Assembly (NCBI GenBank): GCA_014729935.1 | Contig: WJJB01000195.1 | Span: forward strand, 1 to 21,389 | Length of the DNA stretch: 21,389 nt | From: Candidatus Bathyarchaeota archaeon | GTDB taxonomy: Archaea; Asgardarchaeota; Lokiarchaeia; Sigyniarchaeales; Sigyniarchaeaceae | Direction: 5' to 3' | Shown: positions 15,186 to 21,389 of the stretch, piece by piece | Position numbering within the stretch: position 1 is the stretch's first letter | Layout of the letters: every line of letters starts with the position of its first letter | Notes under the pieces: generated by a model | Seen by the model: the letters and a program-made list of their open reading frames with translations, nothing else | Database searches by the model: none | What the model was told of the DNA's origin: nothing | Translations under genes and position numbers: made by a program

Positions 15186-15274
15186 ATACGTTCAACCTTG
15201 AGTTTTATTTGCCCACATTTGGGTGTTGTGTATCCCAATTTGGAATTCACCCATTTTTTGTAACAATCAAACAT
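15182..15274 (-). CDS. Possible 30-residue leader ORF overlapping the receptor start
   Basis: A 30-codon frame begins MFDCYKKWVNSKLGYTT and ends at a TGA overlapping the receptor ATG (ATGA). Its ATG at 15274 lies about 24 nt from the centre of the TATA box at 15295-15302, which is where transcription should begin. It would therefore be a leaderless message. GAGGTAAC lies just upstream of the ATG but would probably not be transcribed. It may be a small protein, a device for translational coupling, or only an untranslated leader. Confidence 0.3.
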   Translation of the reverse strand: MFDCYKKWVNSKLGYTTPKCGQIKLKVERI

Positions 15275-15294
15275 ATGTTAGTTACCTCAAAATC

Positions 15295-15302
15295 TATATA
15301 AA
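15295..15302 (-). promoter_or_regulatory. TATA box of the taxis cluster
   Basis: TTTATATA on the minus strand is preceded by CGAAGAAAGA, a fair BRE. Predicted initiation is near 15273. The plus strand of the same site reads TATATAAA and might also serve rightward, but its upstream flank is less BRE-like. Confidence 0.6.
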
Positions 15303-15335
15303 TCTTTCTTCGAAAATCATTTTTTCCCATCCAAG

Positions 15336-15343
15336 TTATAAAT
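15336..15343 (+). promoter_or_regulatory. TATA box of the A-ATPase operon
   Basis: TTATAAAT on the plus strand. Initiation about 25 nt downstream would fall near 15365, giving a leader of roughly 100-160 nt before the first ATPase gene. A GC-rich palindrome, TCCCCGGGGGGA (15383-15394), lies within that leader. Confidence 0.45.
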
Positions 15344-15366
15344 GTCGTTTGTTTTGGGCTGAGATC

Positions 15367-15441
15367 ATGAAATTCCTCACTCTCCCCGGGGGGACCTTGT
15401 TGACATTAAGTTGTTTCAATTTTTACCAAGAATATAGGTGA
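15367..15441 (+). CDS. Possible 24-residue leader ORF of the ATPase operon
   Basis: ATG 15367 is at the predicted transcription start and opens a frame MKFLTLPGGTLLTLSC... ending at TGA 15439-15441 inside a strong SD-like AGGTGAT (15436-15442). Nothing supports it apart from position. The SD has no ATG at normal spacing for the next gene, so the 5' end of the operon remains unclear. Confidence 0.2.
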   Translation: MKFLTLPGGTLLTLSCFNFYQEYR

Positions 15442-15465
15442 TGATCTTAAATAGATGCAAATGGT

Positions 15466-15834
15466 ATGAATATGTGTTCACAAATCATACCCGTGGGCAC
15501 AAAATCATCCAGTGGGATAATTATGGAATTCTTTGATTGCGTGAAAGATATCGAAAGCTTGCATAAACGCGTGTTGGAGAATGCCGTGGAAACTAATTCA
15601 AGACGCATTGATGCTTTCCGAGTGGAGCAGGAGAACGAGATAAACAAAATTCTTTCTGACGAACAGAAAGTGATCGAAAAAGCTACTTTATCACTTAAAA
15701 AAGATATTGGTATCGCCATGCGACGATTTAGGAAGATGTTCACGTCTATTTTGGAAGAATTCAATCGGAAATTCGAAAAGGAAAGGGGGCAAATGGAACA
15801 GAAGCTAATGCAGCACCTTGGATTTGATTTTTGA
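15466..15834 (+). CDS. A-type ATP synthase peripheral-stalk subunit H-like coiled-coil protein
   Basis: A 122-residue protein that from about residue 20 is one long charged helix (KDIESLHKRVLENAVETN to EKERGQMEQKLMQHL). In archaeal A-ATPases, subunit H pairs with subunit E to form the peripheral stalks, and its gene often stands first in the operon, as here. The size of about 100 residues and the helical pattern fit. Sequence resemblance of coiled coils is weak evidence, so the call rests mostly on position. ATG 15466 has no close SD. ATG 15523 (Met20, preceded by AGTGGGAT) would give 103 residues and may be the true start. The stop overlaps the next ATG by one base (TGATG). Confidence 0.6.
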   Translation: MNMCSQIIPVGTKSSSGIIMEFFDCVKDIESLHKRVLENAVETNSRRIDAFRVEQENEINKILSDEQKVIEKATLSLKKDIGIAMRRFRKMFTSILEEFNRKFEKERGQMEQKLMQHLGFDF

Positions 15835-16154
15835 TGGAATCGAAAGCAATCCATGTCATCGGGCATCATGAATTGATTATCTTATTTGCCTTGGCAGGTA
15901 TCAATGGTACCGTTATCGAATCCACCGAGGAGATAATGCGAACGTTCCGGGAGCTGATAGCAGATGAAACAATAAACATCATAATCATTGCAACCAAACT
16001 CCCTGATACGATGATCAAGGAGCTCCTCCGGTTTCGCATCGTCCACATATCGCCCCTGGTAGTATATCTTCCATTACTTGACGCGTGGAAGGCGTATTTT
16101 AGAGACATCACCTACGAATATATAGCGGATTCATTGGAGGAAGTAATATCTTGA
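15834..16154 (+). CDS. atpF: A-type ATP synthase subunit F
   Basis: The 106-residue central-stalk subunit F. It has the family's N-terminal strand and helix (AIHVIGHHELIILFALAGI), a middle strand INIIIIATKLPD and a C-terminal helix. Usual length is about 100. ATG 15834 is chosen; a TTG directly before it is in frame. It overlaps the H-like stop by one base, so translation is probably coupled. In many euryarchaea F lies after E and C, but here it precedes E. Confidence 0.88.
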   Translation: MESKAIHVIGHHELIILFALAGINGTVIESTEEIMRTFRELIADETINIIIIATKLPDTMIKELLRFRIVHISPLVVYLPLLDAWKAYFRDITYEYIADSLEEVIS

Positions 16155-16197
16155 CACCGGATAATCTTTTAAAGCACAGGCATGGGAGGACCAGTCA

Positions 16198-16911
16198 TTG
16201 AAATCCATGAGAGCGCAATTTCGCATGCTTGGTGATCTTCTCCTGGAAAATGCCAAGGATCGCATCTTGGAAATGAAGAAATCCCTCCTATTGGAACAAG
16301 CGAAGATTCAGGCGAACTTGAAGAAGAAATACCGGGAACGTGTCAATCGCATGCGCGAAGATTTCGTGGAACGGTCCAACAACCTGATCAATACCAGGTC
16401 CTCGGAGCTTTTACTCGAATTCAAGGAGAAATTTATCAAATTGAAAAATGATCTTGTTAGAAAACTCAAGCAGAATGTGCAGGAACGCATGGAAGAGAAA
16501 ATAAGGGAGAAGTTTGACGAGTACACCGCATTCATGGTAGAGGAAATTCAGATATTCATTCAAGAACATGGCTTATCTGGACCCATGCACTTGATTCTGA
16601 ACAGCAATGACAGAAAAGCATTCAAGGGTAATTTGGAAAGTCAAATTCATCATATTAACGAAGAAATCACAATCGTTGAGACCGTGCACGAATCAAAAGG
16701 TGGTTTCATCCTTTTCCATAATGAGAGTGGAATAAATCTAGACATGCGCTTCTCCACGATATTGAATACCACGGATGAATATTTGGAGAATACATTCGCC
16801 AATAGCTTTGACAACATCAATTTCAATGAAGTAGAGATGAAACTTGCGCATTATGTAAAACATGAAAGCAAAGAGATTGAAAATTATTTAAAACATCAAG
16901 AAAATGAATGA
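16198..16911 (+). CDS. atpE: A-type ATP synthase subunit E (peripheral stalk)
   Basis: A 237-residue protein with a long N-terminal helix (about 5-125, Lys/Glu/Arg-rich) and a mixed alpha/beta head (130-237, starting MHLILNSNDR, with GGFILFHNESGINLDMRF). This is the arrangement of archaeal/vacuolar ATPase subunit E, which links the catalytic head to the membrane stator. TTG 16198 has GGGAGG at a workable distance (16184-16189); ATG 16207 three codons later is possible but its spacing is too long. It overlaps atpA by eight bases. There is no subunit C gene between E and A. Confidence 0.85.
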   Translation: MKSMRAQFRMLGDLLLENAKDRILEMKKSLLLEQAKIQANLKKKYRERVNRMREDFVERSNNLINTRSSELLLEFKEKFIKLKNDLVRKLKQNVQERMEEKIREKFDEYTAFMVEEIQIFIQEHGLSGPMHLILNSNDRKAFKGNLESQIHHINEEITIVETVHESKGGFILFHNESGINLDMRFSTILNTTDEYLENTFANSFDNINFNEVEMKLAHYVKHESKEIENYLKHQENE

Positions 16912-18721
16912 CCAGAAAATCGATGGGAAAATTTCCCGCATCAAGGGCACGCTACTCGAGATTAATGGTTTGGAAAAAGTAGTGAGGCTCCATGATCTTG
17001 TACAACTTGCACGGGATAATCTCCTCGCCGAAGTTATTCAAATTCACGAGAATAGAATCGTGTGCCAATGCTTCGAGTCAACGCTTGGGTTACGCTTGGG
17101 AGATACGGTAACACCTTTGCACAAGCCCCTCTCAATGACACTCGGCCCTGGATTATTAGGAGGTATTTTCGATGGTTTGCAACGACCCTTGGATACCATT
17201 TTCGATGAATTGAACGATCCCTTCTTAACAAGAGGTGTGCAGATCCCTGCTCTTGATTATACGAAGAAATGGGAATTCCTTCCTTGCAGGCAGGTGGGTG
17301 ACGTCTTGGAGCAAGGAGATATCATTGGTACGGTACTTGAAAATCCTGCCATTAAGCACCACATCATGATTCCCCCCGGTACGGGTGGCCGCTTGGAATC
17401 AATTTCCATGAAAGGTAGCTATACCATTCAAGACGAATTATACACCCTGAACCAAGATGGTATTGTTAAACCCTTCACCATGGTGCAACGATGGCCTGTG
17501 AAAACACCGCGCCCGGTCCATCAACGATTGTCCATTAAGAGTCCATTTTTAACAGGGCTCCGGGTTATCGACATGATGTTCCCCGTGGCACTGGGGGGAA
17601 CAGTTGCTGTTCCAGGCGGGTTTGGCACGGGCAAAACCATCATCCAGCAATCCATCGCGAAGTGGTGCAATGCTGACGTGGTGGTTTATGTTGGTTGCGG
17701 GGAGCGGGGAAATGAAATTGCAGATGTCTTGCACGATTTCAAAAATATCGAGGACCCCCGTACTGGGCGACCAATTACAGAGCGTCTCGTCACCATTGCA
17801 AATACATCAAACATGCCAATTTCCGCCAGGGAAGCCAGTATCTTTTCAGGTATCACAATCGCGGAATATTTCAGGGACATGGGGTACCATGTTGCCTTAC
17901 TAGCTGATAGTACATCCCGCTGGGCTGAATCCTTGAGGGAAATATCTGGATTGTTGGAAGAGATGCCTGCAGAGGAAGGATATCCTGCATACCTACCCTC
18001 CAAGCTCTCAAGTTTTTACGAGAGAGCAGGTTTCATGAAACTTCAAGGCACCAACATGGATGGTAAAGCACGGAATGGATCCCTTACTATCATTGGATCG
18101 GTATCACCGCCTTCAGGTGAATTCAGCGAACCCGTTACGACAACCACAAACAGGTTTGTCCAAGCATTTTGGGCTCTCGATCCAAATCTTGCATATGCGA
18201 AGCACTACCCGGCCATCAATTGGTTTGATTCATACACGGGTTATGTCCAAGATCTCTGTCCTTGGTGGGAAAAAATGGATTTTAAGTGGGTCTCCATCGA
18301 TCTTGATTGGATCCAATTAAGGGAAGCCATTAATGGTATTCTTTCACGTGAACATGAATATAAGAATCTCGCGAAACTAATTGGTGAAAATAACCTGCCC
18401 GAAAACCAGCAACTGGAGCTTTTTACTGCCAAGATGCTCAAGGATGGGTTCCTCATTCAGAATGCTTTCGATCCTGTGGATTGTTATACGACTCCACAAA
18501 AACTCCTGGCAATGGTGAAGATAATGCTCATATTTCACCAGGAGGCAAAACGGCTCATCGAAGATGGGTATTTTATGGAAGAAATAAAAAAATTGGAGTC
18601 GGTTGAACAAATCATGCGAATCTGCCATGAGATTCCCAATGATAACACCCAAGAAATCTCAAATATCAAGAATGACCTTCTTGGTGAGATAAACTCTATG
18701 CGCGCAATTTTCAAGAGGTGA
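16904..18721 (+). CDS. atpA: A-type ATP synthase catalytic subunit A
   Basis: The nucleotide-hydrolysing or ATP-forming subunit of the A1 head. The P-loop is GGFGTGKT (238-245), with the usual Pro and Ser of GPFGSGKT changed. GCGERGNE (264-271) contains the catalytic Glu267. ADSTSRWAESLREIS (334-348) is the family signature, and FWALDPNLAYAKHYPAINW is conserved further on. Residues about 100-200 are the bulge domain specific to A/V-type catalytic subunits. The length of 605 is normal and there is no intein at the P-loop, a common insertion site in archaea. ATG 16904 lies within the end of atpE. Confidence 0.98.
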   Translation: MNDQKIDGKISRIKGTLLEINGLEKVVRLHDLVQLARDNLLAEVIQIHENRIVCQCFESTLGLRLGDTVTPLHKPLSMTLGPGLLGGIFDGLQRPLDTIFDELNDPFLTRGVQIPALDYTKKWEFLPCRQVGDVLEQGDIIGTVLENPAIKHHIMIPPGTGGRLESISMKGSYTIQDELYTLNQDGIVKPFTMVQRWPVKTPRPVHQRLSIKSPFLTGLRVIDMMFPVALGGTVAVPGGFGTGKTIIQQSIAKWCNADVVVYVGCGERGNEIADVLHDFKNIEDPRTGRPITERLVTIANTSNMPISAREASIFSGITIAEYFRDMGYHVALLADSTSRWAESLREISGLLEEMPAEEGYPAYLPSKLSSFYERAGFMKLQGTNMDGKARNGSLTIIGSVSPPSGEFSEPVTTTTNRFVQAFWALDPNLAYAKHYPAINWFDSYTGYVQDLCPWWEKMDFKWVSIDLDWIQLREAINGILSREHEYKNLAKLIGENNLPENQQLELFTAKMLKDGFLIQNAFDPVDCYTTPQKLLAMVKIMLIFHQEAKRLIEDGYFMEEIKKLESVEQIMRICHEIPNDNTQEISNIKNDLLGEINSMRAIFKR

Positions 18722-18724
18722 TGT

Positions 18725-20119
18725 ATGATGAGCGTTTCCTACACGAACATCGAGAAAATCATCGGTCCGTTGATATACCTCAGGAATAATCACGACACAT
18801 CCTATGGTGAGGTAGTTTCAGTGCACACTCCTGATGGCAAAATCCGGATGGGTGAAGTGATTGAAATCAGCAAGGAATCCATCATCATCGAGGTATTTGG
18901 TGAAACAGATGGTATTTCTGCAACAAATACAAGAGTTACTTTCAAGGGGGAGCCCTTCAAGGTGAAACTCTCTACAGACATGATCGGGAAGGTATTTAAT
19001 TACATTGGTGAACCAATTGATATCTCCACGAGAAGAATGCTTCCAGGAAAGGTGATATCAAGCCAAAACAGGGAGATAGAGGGTTCACCAATCAATCCAT
19101 GTGCAAGAGAAGCCCCCCGGGAAATAATCCAGACGGGTATTTCTGCCATTGATGGACTGTTTACATTGATAAAGGGACAGAAACTTCCGATATTCAGCGG
19201 GCAGGGCATGCCACATAACAGGCTTGCTGCCCAAATCGTGACGCAAGCCAGTAGCACCTCTGAAAAACCCTTCCTCATCATTTTTTGCGGGATTGGTATC
19301 CTCCAAGATGAGGCTGCTTTCTTCTTGGATGAATTCAAGCGCAGCGGAAAGATGCAACATATCATTTCTTTTTTGAATTTTGCAGATGATCCCATCATGG
19401 AGCGGCTCATCATCCCTCATGTATCGCTTACTGCCGCTGAATATTTCGCGTATGATCTTGGCATGGACGTTCTGGTTGTCTTGATTGATATCACTAATTA
19501 TGCTGAAGCTCTTAGGGAGCTCTCCTCGGCAAAGGAGGAAATTCCAAGCAGGAAGGGTTATCCAGGTTACTTGTATTCCAACTTGGCAGCGTTATACGAG
19601 AGAACGGGTTGCTTGGCAGGAAAGCAGGGATCCATCACGCAGATTCCAATCTTGTCTATGCCTAATGATGATATTTCCCATCCAATACCTGATACAACAG
19701 GTTTTATCACCGAGGGACAAGTCGTGCTTAACCGAGACCTGTTCAAGCGGAACTTGTATCCCCCCGTGGAAGTCCTTGCGTCCATTTCCCGCCTGATGAA
19801 GGATGCCATTGGTGAACGCACCACGAGAAAAGATCATGCCGATATCAGCAGCCAGGCGATAGCTTCTTATTCAGAAGCACTTGAAATCCGGAGCCTAATT
19901 TCCATCGTTGGAGAAGAGGGATTGAAGGACAACCAGAATAGATTACTGGATTTTGCAAGAAGTTTCGAGCAAGCCTTTCTCAGGCAGGACATTCATGAAA
20001 ACAGGACTCTGGCGGAAACTTTCAGCAGATTGTGGGAATCACTCTCCAAATTAAGCAGGCACCAACTCACACGCGTTCACAGGGAACATATCGATGAATA
20101 TTACCAAGAAACATGGTGA
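18725..20119 (+). CDS. atpB: A-type ATP synthase regulatory subunit B
   Basis: The non-catalytic nucleotide-binding partner of subunit A in the A3B3 hexamer. Signatures are GSPINPCAREAPREIIQTGI followed by SAIDGLFTLIKGQKLPIFSG, then MPHNRLAAQI (the degenerate P-loop region) and DITNYAEALRELSSAKEEIP, KGYPGYLYSNLAALYERTG. The length of 464 is typical. AGAGGTGAT at the end of atpA serves as SD; given spacing, the second of two adjacent ATGs (18728) may be used. Confidence 0.98.
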   Translation: MMSVSYTNIEKIIGPLIYLRNNHDTSYGEVVSVHTPDGKIRMGEVIEISKESIIIEVFGETDGISATNTRVTFKGEPFKVKLSTDMIGKVFNYIGEPIDISTRRMLPGKVISSQNREIEGSPINPCAREAPREIIQTGISAIDGLFTLIKGQKLPIFSGQGMPHNRLAAQIVTQASSTSEKPFLIIFCGIGILQDEAAFFLDEFKRSGKMQHIISFLNFADDPIMERLIIPHVSLTAAEYFAYDLGMDVLVVLIDITNYAEALRELSSAKEEIPSRKGYPGYLYSNLAALYERTGCLAGKQGSITQIPILSMPNDDISHPIPDTTGFITEGQVVLNRDLFKRNLYPPVEVLASISRLMKDAIGERTTRKDHADISSQAIASYSEALEIRSLISIVGEEGLKDNQNRLLDFARSFEQAFLRQDIHENRTLAETFSRLWESLSKLSRHQLTRVHREHIDEYYQETW

Positions 20120-20123
20120 AATC

Positions 20124-20771
20124 ATGAGTTTTAGGAAGATAAAACCAACAAAGACCAATCTAATGAACCTGCAGGAGAGACTCCATTTCGCCAACCAAGG
20201 TCGTGAATTCTTGGATTACAAGCGTCAAGAATTGATATTGGAGATCAAGAAACGATGGACAAGTTACTTGGAAACCAGGGAAGAATTCTCGAGAATCTTC
20301 AAGAAATCTTTAAAAGCGCTTAATGGCGTTTACATGAAATTCAGCAAGTCGAGCATGGTTCTATTGAGCCAGGTGATGAAGGGACAACGTTCAGTATCCG
20401 TGAAGGTCCACCAAGTGAAGGATGTGGGAGTGAAAATTCCAAAGATACGGCACGAGCAAGTGATTCGGAATCAATTGCCTTCATATGCCCATTCATCCTC
20501 ACCCGTGGAGCTTGATAGGCTGATCGATGAAATTTTACCTGAATTCATCTCGATCATGCTCCAACATGCGGAAAAAGAAGATATCATGCTAAAATTCGCC
20601 CATAACTTCAAAAATTTAAACCGACGAATGAACAGCCTTAAATTCATCATCATTCCAGAACTTGAGCAACAGATCAAGCGCATCAAGACATTATTAGAAG
20701 AATACGAACGTGAAAATTTCGTTCGATTCAAGAAAACCAAGGACATGATAGAACGAAAATATGACGCATGA
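20124..20771 (+). CDS. atpD: A-type ATP synthase subunit D (central rotor shaft)
   Basis: A 215-residue helical hairpin forming the rotor axle inside A3B3. The N-terminus shows the family pattern PTKTNLMNLQERLHFANQGREFLDYKRQELI in pieces, and the C-terminal helix shows RRMNSLKFIIIPELEQQI, KTLLEEYERENFVRFKKTKD. ATG 20124 is chosen because GGTGA (20115-20119), which contains the atpB stop, lies four nucleotides upstream. The frame is open back to ATG 20094 inside atpB. Confidence 0.95.
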   Translation: MSFRKIKPTKTNLMNLQERLHFANQGREFLDYKRQELILEIKKRWTSYLETREEFSRIFKKSLKALNGVYMKFSKSSMVLLSQVMKGQRSVSVKVHQVKDVGVKIPKIRHEQVIRNQLPSYAHSSSPVELDRLIDEILPEFISIMLQHAEKEDIMLKFAHNFKNLNRRMNSLKFIIIPELEQQIKRIKTLLEEYERENFVRFKKTKDMIERKYDA

Positions 20772-20792
20772 TCCCACGGAGATGTAGAAAAT

Positions 20793-21389
20793 ATGTGCCC
20801 TAATCATCAAATGACATTCTGTAATGTTACCATCGACAGGACGGAAAAAGACAGGTTCCTGAACGAGCTCTCCTCCTATAAGAGGGTTCATATCAAGAAA
20901 TCGGAAAGGGTGCAGGTGAGCGAGAAATCCAAAGATGATGCCCTGCTCTTGACCTTGATCCAAGAACTAGAGAGGGAAACCAAGAGTTTACAAGTAGAAC
21001 TGGATATCAGCGATAAGACTTTGGATAATATGCCAGTGAACGAAAAGGTGCATTTCGAAGCGACCGATTTCAAGGATCTCGTCCAAGGCGTGTCCGAGGA
21101 GATCCATTTTTACTTGAACCGGGTCTACGAGTTGAAGAAATTCATCGTGAAGGCTCGGATAGAGCTTGAAAACGTTCACATGCTGGAAATCTGTTACAAG
21201 TTACTCGATACCATCAATATCAACAAATATAACATCACTTTCTTGGATGAGTTGGAACTACGCTTATTTACCACGTTCTCCAAGAATGAAGAGAACTTGC
21301 ACGAGTTATTTAATCAAGCGGTGTTTCCAAACATCTACCGCACCATGAGTGTTTCAAAGGAACGAATCGCATTTTTCACGCTATATCCA
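20793..21389 (+). CDS. atpI: A-type ATP synthase subunit I, N-terminal part (runs off the window)
   Basis: An open frame of 199 codons from ATG 20793 to the window end, with GGAGATG about eight nucleotides upstream. It starts MCPNHQMTFCNVTIDRTEKD and continues FLNELSSYKRVHIKK, like the opening of subunit I (homologous to V-ATPase a), where a ferredoxin-like strand is followed by VHI and a long charged helical stretch (here to about residue 185). The membrane half that forms the ion channel is outside the window. In many archaea this gene comes first in the operon; here it follows D after 21 nt. Confidence 0.75.
   Translation, partial: MCPNHQMTFCNVTIDRTEKDRFLNELSSYKRVHIKKSERVQVSEKSKDDALLLTLIQELERETKSLQVELDISDKTLDNMPVNEKVHFEATDFKDLVQGVSEEIHFYLNRVYELKKFIVKARIELENVHMLEICYKLLDTININKYNITFLDELELRLFTTFSKNEENLHELFNQAVFPNIYRTMSVSKERIAFFTLYP

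Noticed and set aside
15441..15536. 31-codon frame starting inside the AGGTGATGATC element
   Set aside because: Its ATG overlaps the SD itself and the frame runs out of phase with the H-like gene; no support.
15447..15869. 140-codon minus-strand frame opposite the H-like gene
   Set aside because: It is antisense to a coding frame with good operon context, has no SD, and its composition (Ser/Phe/Ile-rich) is that of a shadow frame.
16904..18721. Intein in the AtpA P-loop, frequent in archaea
   Set aside because: The reading frame passes through the P-loop without insertion and the protein has normal length.

Overview
The window looks like a chromosomal segment of an archaeon, most probably from the Asgard group (Lokiarchaeia-like). 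The evidence is an A-type (A1Ao) ATP synthase operon, TTTATATA-type TATA boxes, and Shine-Dalgarno (SD) sites of the archaeal GGTGAT kind. It also encodes a gelsolin-like protein and a longin/roadblock-like protein, which are families typical of Asgard genomes. The lineage is an inference, because there is no rRNA or other phylogenetic marker to settle it.

Layout. At the left edge, on the minus strand, lies the A-ATPase proteolipid gene atpK. It is followed at the very edge by what looks like the first ten codons of a family 2 glycosyltransferase. A 497-residue all-helical protein of unknown function (588-2081, plus strand) is divergent from atpK. From 15185 down to 2109, ten genes on the minus strand form a taxis cluster. 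In transcription order they are: a transmembrane chemoreceptor without a sensor domain, a longin-like protein, CheW, CheY, CheA, a cytosolic protein with about five Ig-like repeats, a 283-residue protein with a possibly dead nuclease-like fold, a CheW-CheC-CheC fusion, a gelsolin-like coiled-coil protein, and a CheR with a long C-terminal extension. Short gaps and overlaps (GTGA, ATGA) suggest one operon or two consecutive ones. A 170-nt gap with a possible terminator lies before the gelsolin-cheR pair. From about 15.4 kb to the right edge, on the plus strand, runs the A-ATPase operon in the order H-like, F, E, A, B, D, I (I is cut by the window end). Subunit C is not seen, and K lies about 15 kb away on the other strand.

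How the genes fit together. Receptor, CheW, CheA and CheY form a standard phosphorelay. CheR would methylate the receptor and the CheC domains would dephosphorylate CheY-P. No CheB, CheD or CheF and no archaellum genes are present. Instead the cluster holds four proteins foreign to textbook chemotaxis operons (gelsolin-like, longin-like, Ig-repeat, nuclease-like), plus an unknown domain on CheR. The most interesting reading is a two-component taxis system wired to an actin-type cytoskeleton or small-GTPase machinery. This is inferred from gene context and family resemblance only. The taxis and ATPase operons diverge from a 280-nt intergenic region with TATA boxes in both directions.
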